Origin: DAIOSQ01 sp036752465
GTDB lineage: Bacteria; Pseudomonadota; Gammaproteobacteria; Legionellales; Legionellaceae
DNA length: 19,319 bases
Direction: 5' to 3'
NCBI GenBank assembly: GCA_036752465.1
Contig: DAIOSQ010000024.1
Coordinates: 1 to 19,319 of the forward strand
The notes beneath the pieces were generated by a model that saw only the letters and a program-made list of their open reading frames with translations, ran no database searches and was not told where the DNA came from. Position numbers and translations under genes: made by a program. Shown piece after piece: positions 1 to 7,911 of the stretch. Positions within the stretch are counted from its first letter, which is position 1. The number at the start of each line of letters is the position of its first letter.

Positions 1-33
1 CCTGCTTATCCCAGCCTCTAGCATAAATCTAGA

Positions 34-60
34 TTGATTTTTCAGCAAGTCTCATATAAG
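34..60 (+). promoter_or_regulatory. Putative promoter of the tRNA-Ser gene
   Basis: A -35-like TTGATT (34-39) is followed after 15 nt by a -10-like TATAAG (55-60), about 12 nt before the mature tRNA 5' end. The stretch between the -10 and the tRNA is GC-rich and contains the palindrome TTGCGCGCAA (62-71). A GC-rich discriminator is typical of stable-RNA promoters under stringent control. The spacer is shorter than the 17 nt optimum, so this is a motif-based guess. Confidence 0.4.
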
Positions 61-71
61 CTTGCGCGCAA

Positions 72-159
72 GGAGAGATGGCCGAGCGGTCGAAGGCGCA
101 CGCCTGGAAAGTGTGTATACGGCAACGTATCGAGGGTTCGAATCCCTCTCTCTCCGCCA
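72..159 (+). tRNA. tRNA-Ser (anticodon GGA)
   Basis: A full cloverleaf with a long variable arm can be folded. The acceptor stem GGAGAGA pairs with TCTCTCC, followed by discriminator G and an encoded CCA end (157-159). The D arm is GCC/GGC. The anticodon stem CACGC/GTGTG carries the loop CTGGAAA, giving anticodon GGA, which reads UCC and UCU. The class II variable arm is TATACG...CGTAT, and the T arm is GAGGG-TTCGAAT-CCCTC. The 88-nt length fits tRNA-Ser. A reading frame runs through this gene into the permease, but the tRNA shows that the permease must start further downstream. Confidence 0.97.
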
Positions 160-178
160 ATTGCTGGCATATGTGCTA

Positions 179-207
179 TTGTGGTTACACACAGCTTATA
201 TTACAAT
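179..207 (+). promoter_or_regulatory. Putative promoter of the amino acid permease
   Basis: TTGTGG (179-184) and TACAAT (202-207) are separated by exactly 17 nt. The -10 matches consensus at 5 of 6 positions; the -35 is weak. Transcription would start near 214, about 30 nt before the GTG at 244, which agrees with the chosen start of the permease. Read-through from the tRNA is also possible because no terminator is visible between them. Confidence 0.35.
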
Positions 208-243
208 TTTCCGCTACCTCAAAATCATTTTGATAAGACCCAC

Positions 244-1704
244 GTGACCAAACATCCATCCCCTAGCTCATCACCTCATACCGACGGTGGATTAAAACGT
301 GGCTTGAAAGATAGACATGTACAATTAATTGCGCTCGGCGGCATTATAGGCTCAGGTTATTTTTTGGGTACCGGTGCCATTGTGCACGAAGTTGGCCCTT
401 CTGTGTTTCTCGCCTATATACTGGGTGGCATCATCATTTATCTCACCATGCTTTGTCTAGGCGAACTTGCGGTGGCCATTCCTATATCTGGTTCCTTTAT
501 AAACTATACCGCCGACTTTATATCTCCCACACTGGCATGTGGGGTCGGCTGGTCTTATTGGATAAGTTGGGTCGCTTATATCCCTGCCGAGTGTTTGGCG
601 GGGGGTATCATCATGGAGCATTTTACCAGTATAGGTGGCTATGCCTGGGCGATGCTGTTCGGCCTTATCATCACCTTGGTCAACATTGCCAAGGTAGGCA
701 CCTTTGGTGAGATCGAATTCTGTTTGGCTCTCATTAAAATTGTAGCCTTGGTATGCTTTTGCATCTTATCGCTGTTCATATTTGTCGGCGTCATCCACGG
801 TCCACAACCACATGCACTGATTGGTGCCAAATTTATTTTCAATCAAGGGGGGCTATTTCCCAACGGCCATATGGTGTTGCTATCGGCGATGGTGTTGTTA
901 CTGGTCAATTATCAGGGCTCAGAAATCATTGGCCTCGCTGCCGGCGAGTCCATAGCACCGGCACGTATGATCCCATCTGCGATTCGTAATGTGACTTACC
1001 GCATCATTTTTATCTATATTTTACCGGTATTTTGTTTGGTATTGATTTTTCCTTGGCAACAAGCCAATCTGCAAAATTCCGTGTTTGCTGATGCGATGAG
1101 TTACTATGGATTACACTGGGCTGGTACGATCACCAGCATCGTAACCTTGACGGCCACCCTATCCTGTTCCAACTCAGGGGTATATGGCATCGTGCGTTCG
1201 TTGCACGCACTCGCCAGGTTTGGCATGGCTCCGGCGAAATTAGCGAAACTTAATCGCCATGCAGTACCGCAAAATGCTGGCGTGGTCACCTTAATTGCCA
1301 TATGGGTGTTGTTATTCGTCAGTTATTTTTTTGGACAAACAAAATTATATATTGCCTTACTCCTGGTCTCGGGTTTCACCGGTGCGGTTGCATGGATTTC
1401 GCTCTGTTGGGCCCAGATCAATTTTCGTAAGCGCTTACATCAGGCTGGCTATACCATTGCAGATTTACAATACGCCACACCGGCCTCACCCTATACCGGC
1501 ATACTTGCCATTATATTAATGTTGTTATCACTGGGGTGTTTACTGTTGCAGCAAGATAAACATTATCTCTTTGCATTTGCATTTGGCATCATAACATTGG
1601 TGTTGCCAATGGTGGTGTATAAATTAATTTACCGTAACTCATCACACGCAGCGCGCGTGATGGGCAAAAGACTGGAGTTTGATGAGTTATTTCCACAGAA
1701 ATAA
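244..1704 (+). CDS. Amino acid permease (APC superfamily, AAT/LysP-like)
   Basis: This is an inner-membrane secondary transporter, probably a proton-coupled importer of an amino acid. The N-terminus carries the family signature LKRGLKDRHVQLIALGG followed by IGSGYFLGTG, the unwound first helix that binds substrate in APC carriers. About twelve hydrophobic segments follow, with GELAVAIPISGSF in helix 3. The reading frame is open back into tRNA-Ser, so the first usable start is GTG at 244, giving 486 aa, close to LysP (about 489 aa). No clear Shine-Dalgarno sequence precedes it, so the exact start is uncertain. The C-terminus is a short charged cytoplasmic tail. The substrate cannot be fixed from sequence; the basic amino acid decarboxylase 4 kb away makes lysine or arginine attractive, but that is inference. 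Confidence 0.9.
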   Translation: MTKHPSPSSSPHTDGGLKRGLKDRHVQLIALGGIIGSGYFLGTGAIVHEVGPSVFLAYILGGIIIYLTMLCLGELAVAIPISGSFINYTADFISPTLACGVGWSYWISWVAYIPAECLAGGIIMEHFTSIGGYAWAMLFGLIITLVNIAKVGTFGEIEFCLALIKIVALVCFCILSLFIFVGVIHGPQPHALIGAKFIFNQGGLFPNGHMVLLSAMVLLLVNYQGSEIIGLAAGESIAPARMIPSAIRNVTYRIIFIYILPVFCLVLIFPWQQANLQNSVFADAMSYYGLHWAGTITSIVTLTATLSCSNSGVYGIVRSLHALARFGMAPAKLAKLNRHAVPQNAGVVTLIAIWVLLFVSYFFGQTKLYIALLLVSGFTGAVAWISLCWAQINFRKRLHQAGYTIADLQYATPASPYTGILAIILMLLSLGCLLLQQDKHYLFAFAFGIITLVLPMVVYKLIYRNSSHAARVMGKRLEFDELFPQK

Positions 1705-1777
1705 AGATCGCACATAGCGGTTGTTGCAGCCATGGCGCAAAGCATTGTGCTGCGATAGCTTTTACAAGCGTGAATCA

Positions 1778-2251
1778 TCAATAGGGTTTAACCACCACTT
1801 TGGTACCTACATTAACAAAATGGCTAGATAACCAATGCGCATCCTGTGGCTTCACACGAATGCAACCATGACTTGCGTTTCTATGCGGAAGTTCATACGA
1901 ACCATGAATTGCATAGTTTTTACTAAAAAACATGCAGTAGGGCATGGGTGCGCCACCTCTACCTACCGGGTAACGGCTAGAATGACAACCTGCCCCACCT
2001 TTTGACATCACATAATAAGTGCCGGCAGGTGTACGACATGAGCGGTGTATATCTGGACAGTACGAGCTACCGGCCGAGCCGCGACCGGTACGCACCACCT
2101 GACCACTGCCATTAATCGCTTTCCATTGCAAAGTCTTAGGATTGTAAACAAACTCCCCGCTGGCCATAGCCGCAGGGATTGCCAACAACAACAAACTGCC
2201 AAGCAGTAAGCGCGCGCATTGCCATAAAGTTTCAGCGTATGTTTTCATCAT
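1778..2251 (-). CDS. Exported L,D-transpeptidase (YkuD domain)
   Basis: Predicted periplasmic cell-wall enzyme of the YkuD family, which forms 3-3 peptidoglycan cross-links or attaches lipoproteins through an active-site cysteine. The catalytic signature is intact: AIHGSY (His116) and ASHGCIRV (Ser127, His128, Cys130). Residues 1-30 form a signal peptide with a hydrophobic core LLLGSLLLLAIP and likely cleavage after AMA. The mature part is little more than the catalytic domain (about 127 aa), with no LysM or other wall-binding domain, and has additional cysteines that could form disulfides. I prefer the ATG at 2251 (157 aa), with GGAC a few bases upstream, or the adjacent ATG at 2248. An in-frame ATG at 2284 adds 11 residues and fits a signal peptide less well. 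It converges on the permease across 73 nt. Confidence 0.88.
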   Translation of the reverse strand: MMKTYAETLWQCARLLLGSLLLLAIPAAMASGEFVYNPKTLQWKAINGSGQVVRTGRGSAGSSYCPDIHRSCRTPAGTYYVMSKGGAGCHSSRYPVGRGGAPMPYCMFFSKNYAIHGSYELPHRNASHGCIRVKPQDAHWLSSHFVNVGTKVVVKPY

Positions 2252-2482
2252 GCATGTCCATATGAGTTGAACAAAACCTACCATTACGTGTAGATACCAA
2301 AATTAAAAAATGCTCTTATTGAGTATAAATATAGCATATTATTTAAATTTTGCGCCAATAAGTGGTCGCAAGCTAGGCCTACAGGTTGGTACGAAAATTC
2401 AAGCAAGAAAAAACAGTATGGTGTGACTGTCATTGAGATGATATGCTACACATATGAGTATCTAAACCATTAGAGATACAGC

Positions 2483-3187
2483 ATGAGCACCCTCATCAGC
2501 AACGCTTCTAACCGTGCAGTTGTTGTTCTAAAGCCGCAGCCAATCCTACGGGAGCTTATCAAAGCTTATCCGTTAGCTAAAGATGCACCCGTTGGCGCAG
2601 CACTAAAAGAAACTGTTTTAATTATCCCCGATGGCTCATCATCAGACGCCTACACTGATTTTTTTATGCAACATACCGAATCTATTTTAACACGAGAATT
2701 TCAGCGACGAGTGCCTTACCCAGAGGTTTGGCCCATGTGCTTTGATTATGAAACACTGGACCAATACTTTCTGGTTGAACTTCATACCATATTGATTGCA
2801 GTTAATGCAACAGATGGCAAGAGCACGCCAAGCGATACCACCGCATCCGCAGCTGATCGTGCAACGCCCCGTTTTGCAGTGCTTGTGCAACCGAAAAAAT
2901 TAGCCCAGCTTTGGTTTAACCAGATCAGCACACAGTTTTTTAAGCACCCTTTATCCACTTTTGATACTGCCATGTTTACAGCCGATGCAACCGTATATTT
3001 ATTCCAGCAAACTCAACCACCCAAACAACAATGGCGGTCTTATTTGCAACAGCATTATCGCCAAATGTTTGAGTTTGAGCTCGCACAATTCATTGAAGAC
3101 GTGTCAGCTTGGCCAAATCCAAGAACCTTAGATACCTTCCTGCAATGGTACCGCTTCGAAATCAATACCCAAGTTTTTGTATACTAG
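2483..3187 (+). CDS. Uncharacterised protein with two divergent copies of one domain
   Basis: A 234-aa protein without signal peptide or membrane segment. No named function is recognised. Residues 11-107 and 130-234 can be aligned by eye. Each begins with a beta-like strand and KPQP/QPKK, then a short helix, then a second strand (ETVLIIP versus ATVYLFQ), a helix with hydrophobic spacing, and a closing block with Trp-Pro (W83P84; W210P211), TLD (91-93; 215-217), and E-L/I-x-T before a final hydrophobic strand. A Thr/Ala/Asp-rich linker (108-129) joins the halves. The block WP...F..W...E resembles short uncharacterised bacterial proteins I recall but cannot name. The ATG at 2483 is preceded by a weak AGAG. 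It converges on the next gene with a 24-nt gap. Confidence 0.85.
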   Translation: MSTLISNASNRAVVVLKPQPILRELIKAYPLAKDAPVGAALKETVLIIPDGSSSDAYTDFFMQHTESILTREFQRRVPYPEVWPMCFDYETLDQYFLVELHTILIAVNATDGKSTPSDTTASAADRATPRFAVLVQPKKLAQLWFNQISTQFFKHPLSTFDTAMFTADATVYLFQQTQPPKQQWRSYLQQHYRQMFEFELAQFIEDVSAWPNPRTLDTFLQWYRFEINTQVFVY

Positions 3188-3211
3188 AAACAAAATTGGA
3201 TACCCATGTTC

Positions 3212-4705
3212 TCAACCTGGACCTGAGCATGCAGGAGGTGAATCCGTAGGTGTATCATCCCTTTGCGCGGTTGGCGATTTTTCCAAAAGTTTTTTAATTC
3301 TTTTGCAAAATTCAGAGTAAAGAACGACAGTTCCGTCCTGCTCGGTAATATCACCCTTCGTCATGTTTTCCACTGCTCTTACTAAGTGTTCCTCTGAAGG
3401 TACATGGTTTTGATGCGTATAATTAAATGCTGTTAGAGCACCATGAAAGAAATTTTCACTAACCTGCAATTTTAGTTGGGTGGCAGCCGCCACAACAGCC
3501 TTTTTCCAACGTTCAAGATCATTAATCGATCGCGGGTCTGTCGAAATGTCGCTACCCAGCATCCACGCCCACTTAGTCGCCCTTTGGGATAAGTTTCCCG
3601 GGGGCACAATAGGCGTATGATGCGAGTTATCAAGAGTTTTTTGGTCGTAAGTCACGACCTTATTCGATAGACTAGCTCTTAGCGTTTCTTCTTTGGCTGG
3701 TTTAAATCTAGTTACTTGTAGATTAAGGACGTTACCTTCCTTGACTAAGCGAGTATTTAACTGAGTTCCTCTCGCAGCAAAAAACTTACCTGGTTCAATA
3801 GTTGAAATTTCGTCTTTGCCGGAGAGTTCATCTTTACCAAATACATGTACATGTCCTGATGAGTTAACTACAATTTCGGACTTCTCAATACAAAACATTC
3901 TACACGGTGCCGCATGATTTGAACCCGAGCGCTTATTAAGGCCTTGCATTTCCACGTACAAATCTTGTCTCCACAGATCGCTTTCCGAATAAAGCACCAC
4001 CAGAGGCCTTTGTCCGCCGAAATCCCGCACCGCCCAAACAGTATTTTGTCCCAAGCCATCAAGCGCCAGCGCGATATCTGATTTTCCCTTAGCTAAGCTA
4101 TACATCTCGCCAGATGAACGTACATTTATGTCCTTTTGAGCAAAAGCCAGTGAACTGATGTGGGTAGTTGCGCCATTGATAATAAGGTGCCCATTAAAAG
4201 TTAGCTGACTGCCATCAACCATGGCGGCGTGTACCTGACCATCCTTTTGGGACAAGCTCCCAACGGGCATTTCCACCAAACGACACTTTGTGCTCAATTC
4301 TTGCCTAGCAAGTTCTTCAATCATGATAACATTGGCAAACGACATGCGATCATTGGGATGAAACCCCTGTTTTTTTGCAATTTTATGAAGATGTCGGGGC
4401 AAATATTGCATATTTTGACCCCATGGGCTAGGGTACCAGCTTTCATGAGCGCTCTTTGTCCAGCCATACGGACTGATTATGGTGGCCCGATCGAGTTTAT
4501 GAGGGGGCAATGCGAGCGCAGCCGCAACCAAACCATTGCCACCAACTAACACAATATCACCATCCCAAATATTTGGAGGCAAACACTTCTCTTGAAGTGT
4601 CACCATCGAAGGACCTTGCACCACTGGCCGGCGGTCATAACCAAGGTTACGCATGACTCTTGTTGTTGGAGTATTTCTAATACCTCGGACCATACAATCA
4701 CCCAT
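3212..4705 (-). CDS. Orphan protein, possible FAD/NAD(P)-binding fold
   Basis: A 497-aa soluble protein with no confident family. Near the N-terminus a hydrophobic strand runs into a glycine motif and an Ala-rich helix (IVLVGGNGLVAAALAL, residues 51-66), as in the first beta-alpha unit of dinucleotide-binding Rossmann folds. Further on, VDGSQLTFNGHLIINGAT (around 170) resembles the dG...l.fd.lI.AtGa segment of FAD-dependent oxidoreductases. The usual GxGxxG is not exact, so cofactor binding is tentative. The C-terminal half has no recognisable feature and ends in a Pro/Ser/Asp-rich tail. The ATG at 4705 lies 2 nt from a palindrome (4708-4724) and 18 nt from a minus-strand TATAAT, implying a very short leader and no obvious Shine-Dalgarno. 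ATG at 4693 is an alternative start. Confidence 0.8.
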   Translation of the reverse strand: MGDCMVRGIRNTPTTRVMRNLGYDRRPVVQGPSMVTLQEKCLPPNIWDGDIVLVGGNGLVAAALALPPHKLDRATIISPYGWTKSAHESWYPSPWGQNMQYLPRHLHKIAKKQGFHPNDRMSFANVIMIEELARQELSTKCRLVEMPVGSLSQKDGQVHAAMVDGSQLTFNGHLIINGATTHISSLAFAQKDINVRSSGEMYSLAKGKSDIALALDGLGQNTVWAVRDFGGQRPLVVLYSESDLWRQDLYVEMQGLNKRSGSNHAAPCRMFCIEKSEIVVNSSGHVHVFGKDELSGKDEISTIEPGKFFAARGTQLNTRLVKEGNVLNLQVTRFKPAKEETLRASLSNKVVTYDQKTLDNSHHTPIVPPGNLSQRATKWAWMLGSDISTDPRSINDLERWKKAVVAAATQLKLQVSENFFHGALTAFNYTHQNHVPSEEHLVRAVENMTKGDITEQDGTVVLYSEFCKRIKKLLEKSPTAQRDDTPTDSPPACSGPG

Positions 4706-4707
4706 AT

Positions 4708-4729
4708 TGATACATTATGTATCATTATA
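4708..4729 (-). promoter_or_regulatory. Palindromic operator candidate overlapping a -10 element
   Basis: Positions 4708-4724 read TGATACATTATGTATCA, a perfect inverted repeat with 8-bp arms around one central base. Its upstream edge adjoins a perfect minus-strand -10 hexamer TATAAT (4724-4729). No good -35 is visible at 16-18 nt. Transcription would begin inside the palindrome and leave only about a dozen bases before the ATG at 4705. A dimeric repressor bound here would block the promoter, which suggests autoregulation or repression of the 497-aa gene. The binding protein is unknown. Confidence 0.45.
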
Positions 4730-4832
4730 GACAATTTATACGGATTTGCAGGATCTTATATAAAAATATTACACAAAAAGAAATGATTCTCAGCAGATTA
4801 TTGCCACTGCAAAATAGACAAAACCCATAACA

Positions 4833-5399
4833 TTAAGGCTGCGGAGAATTGTCGTGCGTATCCTGCGATTTGATCTGTTGGACAAACGCATCAAATTTTT
4901 GCAAACTTTTCATATCTAACTCTGCTTTAAAGGGATGCATATAGTAGTACGGATGGCCTGCCGCAGTCTTTACCTGTACGCATTGGATGTTAACTCTTAG
5001 CCTCCCATACGCAAATCCGGCCCAATTTCTTTGGCAAGCAGCACGAATTGCATCGCTTTCTCCGGCGGATAAATGCAGCAATGTCGTAGGTTCATACCAG
5101 GCTATATCCTTCAGCACAAACTCATCAGTTGCATCTGGGCCAACCAAAAGATGTCCTTTGTTTAATGCAACAATAGTGGCTTCTTTGCCACGTTGCTGCA
5201 TCAGCAGCACTTGTTGCCGAAGATACTCATCACTTACTTGACCATAAATGGTCTCTTTGCCACGTTGCTGCATCAGCAGCATTTGTTGCCGAATATACTC
5301 ATCACTTACTTGACCAGAGGCAAAATTTTGCTGAAAAAATCTTATATACGAACGGGTATTTGGCAATAAACGATTAACTCTACTTAACATGGCATGCAC
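4833..5399 (-). CDS. Hypothetical protein with internal 24-residue tandem repeat
   Basis: An orphan of 188 aa. Residues 1-28 are basic and not clearly a signal peptide. Residues 29-76 contain two near-identical units, each with GQVSDEY-I/L-RQQ and LLMQQRGKE, a predicted amphipathic, glutamine-rich helix. The rest (about 77-178) looks like a mixed alpha/beta domain containing YEPTTLLHLSAGE, WAGFAYGRLRV and GHPYYYMHPFKAELD; no family is recognised. The start could be ATG 5399 or ATG 5390; an AGAG lies about 5 nt before the first. It is separated from the downstream 497-aa gene, on the same strand, by 127 nt that contain that gene's own -10 candidate. Its acquired repeat suggests a fast-changing accessory protein. 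Confidence 0.75.
   Translation of the reverse strand: MHAMLSRVNRLLPNTRSYIRFFQQNFASGQVSDEYIRQQMLLMQQRGKETIYGQVSDEYLRQQVLLMQQRGKEATIVALNKGHLLVGPDATDEFVLKDIAWYEPTTLLHLSAGESDAIRAACQRNWAGFAYGRLRVNIQCVQVKTAAGHPYYYMHPFKAELDMKSLQKFDAFVQQIKSQDTHDNSPQP
5182..5315 (-). repeat. 72-bp in-frame tandem duplication
   Basis: Positions 5182-5243 and 5254-5315 are 62-base copies that differ at only two sites by eye, with a period of 72 bases (24 codons). The 10 bases between the copies are not conserved. The period is a multiple of three and keeps the host gene open. The near-identity at DNA level shows a recent duplication or ongoing homogenisation. Confidence 0.93.
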
Positions 5400-5618
5400 T
5401 CTTAAAATTTGTGAGCGCCTATTTTAGCATAATATTTATATTTTTGAAATAATTTAGCTGCTTATTGTTTTTAATTACACCATAAAAGACAAGCACAGTC
5501 TGCGTCTGATGACCCCAAGAAAACGGCACCTCAAGCTGCTTGATTTGATAACCCAAAATCAGGATCTGCGACAAAAATCGGTATATACTGTTTTATATCA
5601 TGGATGTTTTACCGGCAC

Positions 5619-5623
5619 AGGAG
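5619..5623 (+). promoter_or_regulatory. Ribosome binding site that fixes the decarboxylase start
   Basis: AGGAG lies 6 nt before ATG 5630, whereas the earlier in-frame ATG at 5600 has no Shine-Dalgarno sequence. Using 5630 gives 757 aa, matching the length of this enzyme family (about 750-756 aa). A possible -10 (TATACT, 5584-5589) sits upstream without a convincing -35. Confidence 0.8.
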
Positions 5624-5629
5624 TTGTAT

Positions 5630-7903
5630 ATGAAGATAGAATTGCGTAATTATCCGTTGGTCGTATTAGATGAATGTATTCTGGCAGAAGATCATGCGGG
5701 GCGTTTCAGTCGCGGTTTGATCGACGTGTTAAAAAGTCAGGATATGGAGGTAGTCATAGCAAAAACTGCCAATGATTGTTTTGATACGGTGTCTTTTTCT
5801 ACCAATATCAGTGGCGTCATTATTGCTTGGGACGATTTTCAACAATTTGATGATCAATTTGAACTATTTTTACAACGTATCAAAGCAATCAATCATCACT
5901 TACCTATTTTCGTGGTAACACAATCACACGAACTGAAAGATGCCACGTTAAAGCTGCTAAACAATGACATCAACTTTTTTTGGAAATACGGTGATACCTA
6001 TGACTTTATCGTCGGTCGCATCAAAAAAATCACCACTGATTATTTAATTTCGTTATTACCCCCCTTTTTCAAGCAACTCAAGCATTACACCGAAGAGTAT
6101 AACTATGCCTGGCATACCCCCGGTCATATGGGAGGTGTGGCATTTCTCAAATCTCCCGTTGGCAGGATGTTTTACGACTTCTATGGCGAGAATATTTTTC
6201 GCAGTGATTTGTCTATTTCTGTACCTGAATTGGGCTCCTTGATGGATCACACCGGTGTCAACGGCGAGGCAGAACGGTATGCTGCGCATGTATTTGGCGC
6301 GGATCATACCTTTTTTGTCACCAATGGCACCTCAACCGGTAACAAGATGGTGCTGATGAGCTGTGTCGGCAAGGGGGATGTCGCCATTATTGACCGAAAT
6401 TGCCACAAATCACTACAACATGCCCTCACCATGTCGGACGTAATCCCTATCTATTTCAAGCCGACACGCAACGCATATGGTATCATTGGCACCATTCCTT
6501 TACATGAATTCACCCATCAAGCGATTGTCGATAAAATTCATGCATCGCCACTTATTGAAAATAAAAAAATCATGCCCGCATTGGCCGTGGTTACCAACAG
6601 CACCTATGACGGTTTGATTTATCATGTGGGTAAAATCAAAGACGAACTGTCACACAGCAACATTGCTAACCTACATTTTGATGAAGCTTGGTATGCTTAT
6701 GCACACTTTCATCCAGTCTACCGAGATCGATATGCCATGAGCGCTGCTCATGAAACCAAGCATCCAACCATATTTAGTACTCAATCCACTCATAAACTGT
6801 TGGCAGCTTTTTCACAAGCATCCATGCTGCACGTCAAAGCGGGCTGCCAAGGATTTGACCGCAATCAATTTAATGAAACCTACATGATGCACACCTCAAC
6901 TTCGCCACAATATGCGGTTGTAGCATCACTGGATGTGGCTTCAAAAATGATGGAAGGTGAGTTTGGTTACCGCATTATCAGCAATGCCATGCTAGAAGCG
7001 ATCGAATTTCGGCAAAAAATTTCGCAAATCAAAGAAACGTTTGCCGCAAAAGGGGATTGGTTTTTTGACATATGGCAACCTGACTCTATTTTAAAAATTC
7101 AACCCACTACTGTGTCGCTCAACAACCACGAGCTTGCAGACGCACGCCTGTGGCAACTCAACCCGCAAGATAACTGGCATGGCTTGAGTGACCTTGCAGA
7201 AAATTTTATCATGCTGGATCCCATCAAAGTAACTATTTTAAGCCCAGGCATTCGCGTGGATGGCCAGTTTGAGAGCATGGGTATTCCTGGGCCAATATTA
7301 GCTCGTTTTTTGATCAAAGACGGGGCTGTCGATGAAAAGACAAGTTTTTACTCATTGTTGTTCTTGTTTTCTATAGGCGTCAACAAAAGTAACTCTATGA
7401 ATTTAATCAATGGCTTACTTTTATTCAAAGAAGCTTACGATCAAGATGCCGATATCAGAACTTTATTTCCAGATTTATATGCAGAACATCGCACCGTATA
7501 TGAGGGAGTCACGCTTAAAAGTTTATGCCACCGCATGCACCAATTTCTCAAGCAAGCGAATGCAACCAAATTACTCATGGCTGCGTATGATGTTTTACCA
7601 CAGCAAGCGACCACGCCTAACCAAGCGTATCAATATTTGATAAAAAGTCAGTGCACGTACTATCCCCTAACTGAGTTAATGGATAAAGTTGTGGTCAGCA
7701 TGTTAGCACCCTACCCACCGGGAATTCCAATTGTGATGCCTGGAGAAAAAATCACGCCATCGGCAAAGATTATCATTGAGTATTTACAAATGTTAGAACG
7801 ATTTGACAATGCTTTTCCTGGATTTGAGCATGATGTACACGGTGTTGAGGTCCGAACCATACATGGCAAACTACACTATTTTGTCAACTGCTTGGCAGAT
7901 TGA
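5630..7903 (+). CDS. Basic amino acid decarboxylase (lysine type favoured, Ldc/Adi family)
   Basis: PLP-dependent fold type I decarboxylase that removes CO2 from lysine (to cadaverine) or arginine (to agmatine), consuming a proton; roles are acid resistance and polyamine supply. It has the three-part layout of inducible bacterial decarboxylases: an N-terminal wing domain (about 1-140), the PLP core and a C-terminal domain. Seen in the core are HTPGHMGGVAF, NGTSTGNK, DRNCHKS, the PLP-ring Asp351 in HFDEAWYAYA, and the Schiff-base Lys389 in STHKLLAAFSQASM. From memory, SDLSISVPELGSL and HFDEAWYAYA resemble Pseudomonas LdcA more than E. coli AdiA, so lysine is the better guess. The 757-aa length is full. 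It converges on the cyclase gene with 8 nt between stops, so no separate terminator fits. Confidence 0.93.
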   Translation: MKIELRNYPLVVLDECILAEDHAGRFSRGLIDVLKSQDMEVVIAKTANDCFDTVSFSTNISGVIIAWDDFQQFDDQFELFLQRIKAINHHLPIFVVTQSHELKDATLKLLNNDINFFWKYGDTYDFIVGRIKKITTDYLISLLPPFFKQLKHYTEEYNYAWHTPGHMGGVAFLKSPVGRMFYDFYGENIFRSDLSISVPELGSLMDHTGVNGEAERYAAHVFGADHTFFVTNGTSTGNKMVLMSCVGKGDVAIIDRNCHKSLQHALTMSDVIPIYFKPTRNAYGIIGTIPLHEFTHQAIVDKIHASPLIENKKIMPALAVVTNSTYDGLIYHVGKIKDELSHSNIANLHFDEAWYAYAHFHPVYRDRYAMSAAHETKHPTIFSTQSTHKLLAAFSQASMLHVKAGCQGFDRNQFNETYMMHTSTSPQYAVVASLDVASKMMEGEFGYRIISNAMLEAIEFRQKISQIKETFAAKGDWFFDIWQPDSILKIQPTTVSLNNHELADARLWQLNPQDNWHGLSDLAENFIMLDPIKVTILSPGIRVDGQFESMGIPGPILARFLIKDGAVDEKTSFYSLLFLFSIGVNKSNSMNLINGLLLFKEAYDQDADIRTLFPDLYAEHRTVYEGVTLKSLCHRMHQFLKQANATKLLMAAYDVLPQQATTPNQAYQYLIKSQCTYYPLTELMDKVVVSMLAPYPPGIPIVMPGEKITPSAKIIIEYLQMLERFDNAFPGFEHDVHGVEVRTIHGKLHYFVNCLAD

Positions 7904-7911
7904 GCCTCGCA

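Noticed and set aside
34..243. N-terminal extension of the permease reading frame through the tRNA-Ser gene
   Set aside because: The frame is open only by chance across a complete tRNA; the translated part has no permease character, and the length from GTG 244 fits the family.
1733..1763. Hairpin GCGCAA-AGCA-TTGTGC between the permease and the L,D-transpeptidase as a terminator
   Set aside because: The stem is only 6 bp with one wobble, and the T-run is four bases and begins 9 nt after the stem, so it is too weak to call.
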